A stretch of DNA of 40,156 nt from Gammaproteobacteria bacterium (GTDB taxonomy: Bacteria; Pseudomonadota; Gammaproteobacteria; Methylococcales; Methylomonadaceae), in contig JAJRUF010000021.1 of assembly GCA_024277935.1 (NCBI GenBank), positions 1 through 40,156 of the forward strand, in the 5' to 3' direction. A program made the translations under genes and the position numbers. This document shows positions 37,314-40,156 of this stretch, one piece after another. How positions within the stretch are numbered: position 1 is the stretch's first letter; each line of letters opens with the position of its first letter. The notes below the pieces were generated by a model, which saw only the letters and a list, made by a program, of their open reading frames with translations, ran no database searches and had not been told where the DNA came from.

Positions 37314-37916
37314 ATGATTATTAAACCATTACTAATCAGCACCCTGGAACTTGCATTAAATCAATATCTGTCTTTAGATGAAGATGTTGGTTTATTTCTG
37401 ACACCTATCAAGGGTAAAGTTATTGCGATCAATATCCGGCCCTTTGACGAAACAATTTACCTTTGTCCTAGCCACGATAAAATTCAAATATTAGAAAGCT
37501 ATTTAGCAGATGTCGATGCGACTATTAGTGGTACTTTATCTGCGCTGGGATTTATGGGCTTAAGTTCAACACCCATGCGATCAATTTTTAGTGGCGAGGT
37601 TAAAATTGAAGGCGATACCGATACTGCTCATAAATTTCAACAACTTTTTGATAAGCTAGATATAGATTTGGAGGAAAAGCTATCTCAATTTACCGGTGAT
37701 ATTGTTGCTCATAAAATTGGAAACTTTTTTCGTAGCAGCCAACAATGGACAGCAGAAAGTGTTGAAACCTTTAAACTCAATACTAAAGAGTTTTTACAAG
37801 AGGAAACCAGAGACCTCCCAGCAAGTGCAGAAGCCGATATTTTATACCATAAAATTGATGAAATACGCTCTGATTTTGACCGTTTATCCGCACGTATTGA
37901 CCAGCTAAAAATATAG
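37314..37916 (+). CDS. ubiJ: Ubiquinone biosynthesis accessory factor UbiJ (SCP2 domain)
   Basis: The 200-residue protein has an N-terminal SCP2-like lipid-binding domain (about 15-110; [50 protein letters not shown]) and a C-terminal helical part ending in a coiled coil. UbiJ binds the hydrophobic quinone precursors and organises the soluble Ubi enzyme assembly together with UbiK. Position between ubiE and ubiB is the standard gammaproteobacterial order and confirms the call. Confidence 0.92.
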   Translation: MIIKPLLISTLELALNQYLSLDEDVGLFLTPIKGKVIAINIRPFDETIYLCPSHDKIQILESYLADVDATISGTLSALGFMGLSSTPMRSIFSGEVKIEGDTDTAHKFQQLFDKLDIDLEEKLSQFTGDIVAHKIGNFFRSSQQWTAESVETFKLNTKEFLQEETRDLPASAEADILYHKIDEIRSDFDRLSARIDQLKI

Positions 37917-37924
37917 GTAAACTT

Positions 37925-39475
37925 GTGATTCATCCAAAAATATTAATGCGTTTAATCCACATTAACTGGGTCATGATGTACCACGGCTTAGACGAACTGG
38001 TACTCAAAACACACTTATTTCGCCCTATCCGTTATCTCGCTGTTTTTTCACCTAATTACTGGCTTAGAAAACCGACAGAACCCCGTGGTGTTAGAATAAG
38101 AAAAACACTGGAAGAACTAGGCCCTATCTATATAAAATTTGGTCAAGCCTTATCTACCCGAAAAGATATACTTCCTGACGATATTGCAGATGAATTGGTT
38201 AAATTGCAAGATAAAGTTCCCCCTTTTCCCAGTGAACTAGCTATACAAGTTATTGAGGAACAACTCGGTGAAAAAGTTACTGAAGCCTTTGCCAAGTTTG
38301 ATGCAACCCCTTTAGCCTCCGCCTCAGTTGCTCAAGTTCATACTGCCACATTGCATACAGGTGAAGAAGTGGTGGTTAAAGTTTTAAGACCTCATGTAGA
38401 AAGAAGTATCCATTCTGATGTCGGTTTACTTTATGAATTAGCAAAACTAGCAGAAAGATTTTGGGCGGATGCTAAACGCTTACGCGCACTAGAAGTTGTT
38501 GCCGAGTTTGAAAAAACACTACTGGATGAATTAGACCTTGTCCGAGAAGCTGCAAATGCAGTCAAACTACGTGAAAATTTTAAAGCTTCAAATGCACTTT
38601 ATGTGCCTGAAATCTACTGGGAATTTACCCGTAAAAAAGTACTGGTTATGGAAAGAATCTATGGTATTCCAGTAGGTGAAATAGAAAAATTACGAGAAGG
38701 AGGCGCTAATTTTAAATTACTGGCAGAGCGTGGAGTGGAAACCTTTTTTACCCAGGTTTTCAGAGATAATTTTTTTCATGCCGATATGCACCCTGGCAAT
38801 ATTTTTGTTGAATTACCCGATAAATATATCGCTGTTGATTTTGGTATTGTGGGTACTTTATCTTTATCCGACCAACGCTATTTAGCAGAAAATTTCTTAG
38901 CCTTTTTTAACCGTGACTATCGCCGCGTTGCAGATATGCATATTGAGTCAGGTTGGGTTCCTGCTGATACTCGCGTAGAAGACTTTGAGGCAGCCATCCG
39001 CAGTGTTTGTGAGCCCATCTTTGATAAACCTCTAAAAGATATTTCATTTGGTTTATTATTATTGCGTTTATTTCAAACAGCCAGACGCTTTGATATGGTT
39101 GTTCAACCTCAACTGGTATTGCTACAAAAAACACTATTAAACATTGAAGGCTTAGGTCGTCAGTTATATCCTGAATTAGACTTATGGCAAACCGCCAAAC
39201 CCTTTCTTGAAGACTGGTTTCACGAGCGTATTGGACCAAAAGCTAAAATCAAACAAATGGTTAAGCAATTTCCTGAAATTGTGGAGCATTTCCCCGAAAT
39301 GCCAACCCTGATTTTTCAGGCCTTAGATAGCGCAACACAGACAAAGCAACAAATTGAAAATCAAACTAAACAAATAACAGAGCTACATCAACAAATGGAG
39401 CAGAATCATACCGGCACAATCTGGGCAATTTTAAGCAGTGCAGTTATCGTTAGTTTGGCTATTTTATTTCAGTAG
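37925..39475 (+). CDS. ubiB: Ubiquinone biosynthesis atypical kinase/ATPase UbiB
   Basis: The 516-residue UbiB/ABC1-family protein has the KxGQ motif K71-F-G-Q74. The alanine-rich loop ASASVAQVH (131-139) replaces the kinase glycine loop. The nucleotide lysine is K152 in [10 protein letters not shown], and [10 protein letters not shown] and VDFGIVG are the catalytic and metal loops. A C-terminal membrane helix occupies about 497-515. UbiB is an ATPase thought to help extract lipid intermediates from the membrane. The start is GTG after AGGT at about six bases; an ATG at codon 8 is the alternative. Confidence 0.96.
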   Translation: MIHPKILMRLIHINWVMMYHGLDELVLKTHLFRPIRYLAVFSPNYWLRKPTEPRGVRIRKTLEELGPIYIKFGQALSTRKDILPDDIADELVKLQDKVPPFPSELAIQVIEEQLGEKVTEAFAKFDATPLASASVAQVHTATLHTGEEVVVKVLRPHVERSIHSDVGLLYELAKLAERFWADAKRLRALEVVAEFEKTLLDELDLVREAANAVKLRENFKASNALYVPEIYWEFTRKKVLVMERIYGIPVGEIEKLREGGANFKLLAERGVETFFTQVFRDNFFHADMHPGNIFVELPDKYIAVDFGIVGTLSLSDQRYLAENFLAFFNRDYRRVADMHIESGWVPADTRVEDFEAAIRSVCEPIFDKPLKDISFGLLLLRLFQTARRFDMVVQPQLVLLQKTLLNIEGLGRQLYPELDLWQTAKPFLEDWFHERIGPKAKIKQMVKQFPEIVEHFPEMPTLIFQALDSATQTKQQIENQTKQITELHQQMEQNHTGTIWAILSSAVIVSLAILFQ

Positions 39476-39565
39476 GCTGATAAAGAAGAAAAGGCTCGCT
39501 CATCAATTGATACAGTTAATATAGTGATAAATCACTTTTAAAAACCTCTCCATCAAGAACTGTTT

Positions 39566-39647
39566 AACCACGGAGTACACAGAGATCACTGAGATTTTAA
39601 TGAGCAAGAGCCTTTATTGAAACGTAATGAATAATTTTACCTTACTC
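39566..39647. repeat. Truncated, inverted copy of the MITE-like element
   Basis: From AACCACGGAGTACACAGAGA onward these 82 bases match the reverse complement of about 33210-33287, with a handful of mismatches, through AATAATTTTACCTTACTC. The far terminal repeat is absent, so it is a one-ended copy. It lies between ubiB and the last gene. Confidence 0.75.
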
Positions 39648-39676
39648 ATAGATTTTCAACCCCACTTTATTTACCC

Positions 39677-40081
39677 TTACACTCCCGGCAACAAAGTCTG
39701 AGTGCCCTGTTCCTCTGCTCCCTCACCATCCAGCACTGAAAACAATAAACTATACGAAACACGCCATTGACTCTTCGGCCCAACCTGTATCGTTGCCGTT
39801 TTTTGATTTAGCCTGATAACCTCTCCATATAAATCCTCTTGCTCCTTCCCTTTAAACCCAACTCTGTCCCCTACTTTTAAAACGGCTTTTGCAATACCTT
39901 TTTGATTCTCAGAGGGCTTAATATCTGTATCTACATCATCTAAATTAATATAATAAAAGGGAATATTCCAAAGCGCCCCATCTTCCACATGCTTAACTAA
40001 ACATCGTGTTTTCTTAGCTTTTGTTACGTTCCGCTCTATATTAGGGAGGTGGTTTCGTCCTATTTTGACTGAAATGTCCAC
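39677..40081 (-). CDS. Uncharacterised protein with two SH3/KOW-like segments
   Basis: The 134-residue frame starts at GTG 40081; an in-frame stop lies three codons further up, so it is not simply an internal slice of a longer frame. Residues about 69-117 (LKVGDRVGFKGKE...YGEVIRLNQKTATIQV...WRVSYSLL) resemble the small SH3/KOW-like barrel found at the C-terminus of SprT-like and some nucleic-acid-binding proteins. Residues about 5-45 (IGRNHLPNIERNVTKAKKTR...WNIPFYYI) look like a diverged partial copy of the same unit. The N-terminus lacks a first strand, so it may be the remnant of a larger protein. Function unknown. Confidence 0.55.
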   Translation of the reverse strand: MDISVKIGRNHLPNIERNVTKAKKTRCLVKHVEDGALWNIPFYYINLDDVDTDIKPSENQKGIAKAVLKVGDRVGFKGKEQEDLYGEVIRLNQKTATIQVGPKSQWRVSYSLLFSVLDGEGAEEQGTQTLLPGV

Positions 40082-40156
40082 CCCATTTCAGCCTTCAATA
40101 TGGCTTAATTTTCTCGTATTTATAACAAAACCTTACTTCATCACATCAATCGCCTC

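Noticed and set aside
40133-40156. C-terminal end (EAIDVMK, stop) of a minus-strand gene entering from the right
   Set aside because: Only seven codons are visible, so it cannot be separated from chance.

Overview
The window is AT-rich, densely coded DNA from a gammaproteobacterium. The evidence is the gene order rather than any single marker: a full elongasome/cell-wall run next to lipB-lipA, a divergent lptFG/pepA-holC-valS block, and hslVU followed by ubiE-ubiJ-ubiB. AT-rich codons, GatCAB and the integrase and repeat types would fit a relative of the methanotrophic Methylococcales, but no methane-oxidation gene is present, so that placement is inference.

Left edge (1-3900). A frameshifted integrase N-terminal remnant is followed by an ETHE1-like persulfide dioxygenase and a GST-fold protein. 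These converge on a cNMP-binding-like/HDOD signalling protein. Next come a hairpin-bearing dispersed repeat and a decayed EAL-domain fragment.

Minus-strand envelope and cofactor run (3917-16001). In transcription order it is mreB, mreC, mreD, mrdA, rodA, mltB, rlpA, dacA, dat-like aminotransferase, ybeD-like, DUF523 protein, lipB and lipA. Several genes overlap or nearly abut. MreB/C/D, PBP2 and RodA build lateral wall. MltB, RlpA and DacA trim or modify peptidoglycan. The aminotransferase may supply D-amino acids. LipB and LipA make the lipoyl cofactor. A terminator-like hairpin separates mreB from mreC.

Middle (16111-32981). gatC-gatA-gatB (amidotransferase for misacylated Glu/Asp-tRNAs) ends at a strong terminator. 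An unrecognised beta-propeller-like gene and waaF follow. A COG0523 metal-chaperone GTPase lies convergent to waaF. Two small secreted orphan proteins come next, then lptG-lptF (LPS export permeases), divergent from pepA-holC-valS. After valS sits a translationally coupled pair: an HDOD-GAF protein and a two-receiver response regulator whose first receiver has lost its phospho-acceptor.

Right part (32982-40156). A 500-bp intergenic region holds two different repeat elements and precedes a secreted glycine-rich protein. A perfect 23-bp hairpin follows, then hslV-hslU-DUF971-ubiE-ubiJ-ubiB (a protease plus ubiquinone synthesis). The window ends with a truncated, inverted repeat copy and a small protein with SH3/KOW-like segments.

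Most of the window is conserved housekeeping. I see no CRISPR array, tRNA, rRNA, complete transposase or defence island, and no clear new multi-gene system. The points most worth checking are the dispersed hairpin elements, the HDOD-GAF/pseudo-receiver pair, the orphan propeller gene and the apparent non-canonical mreC start.
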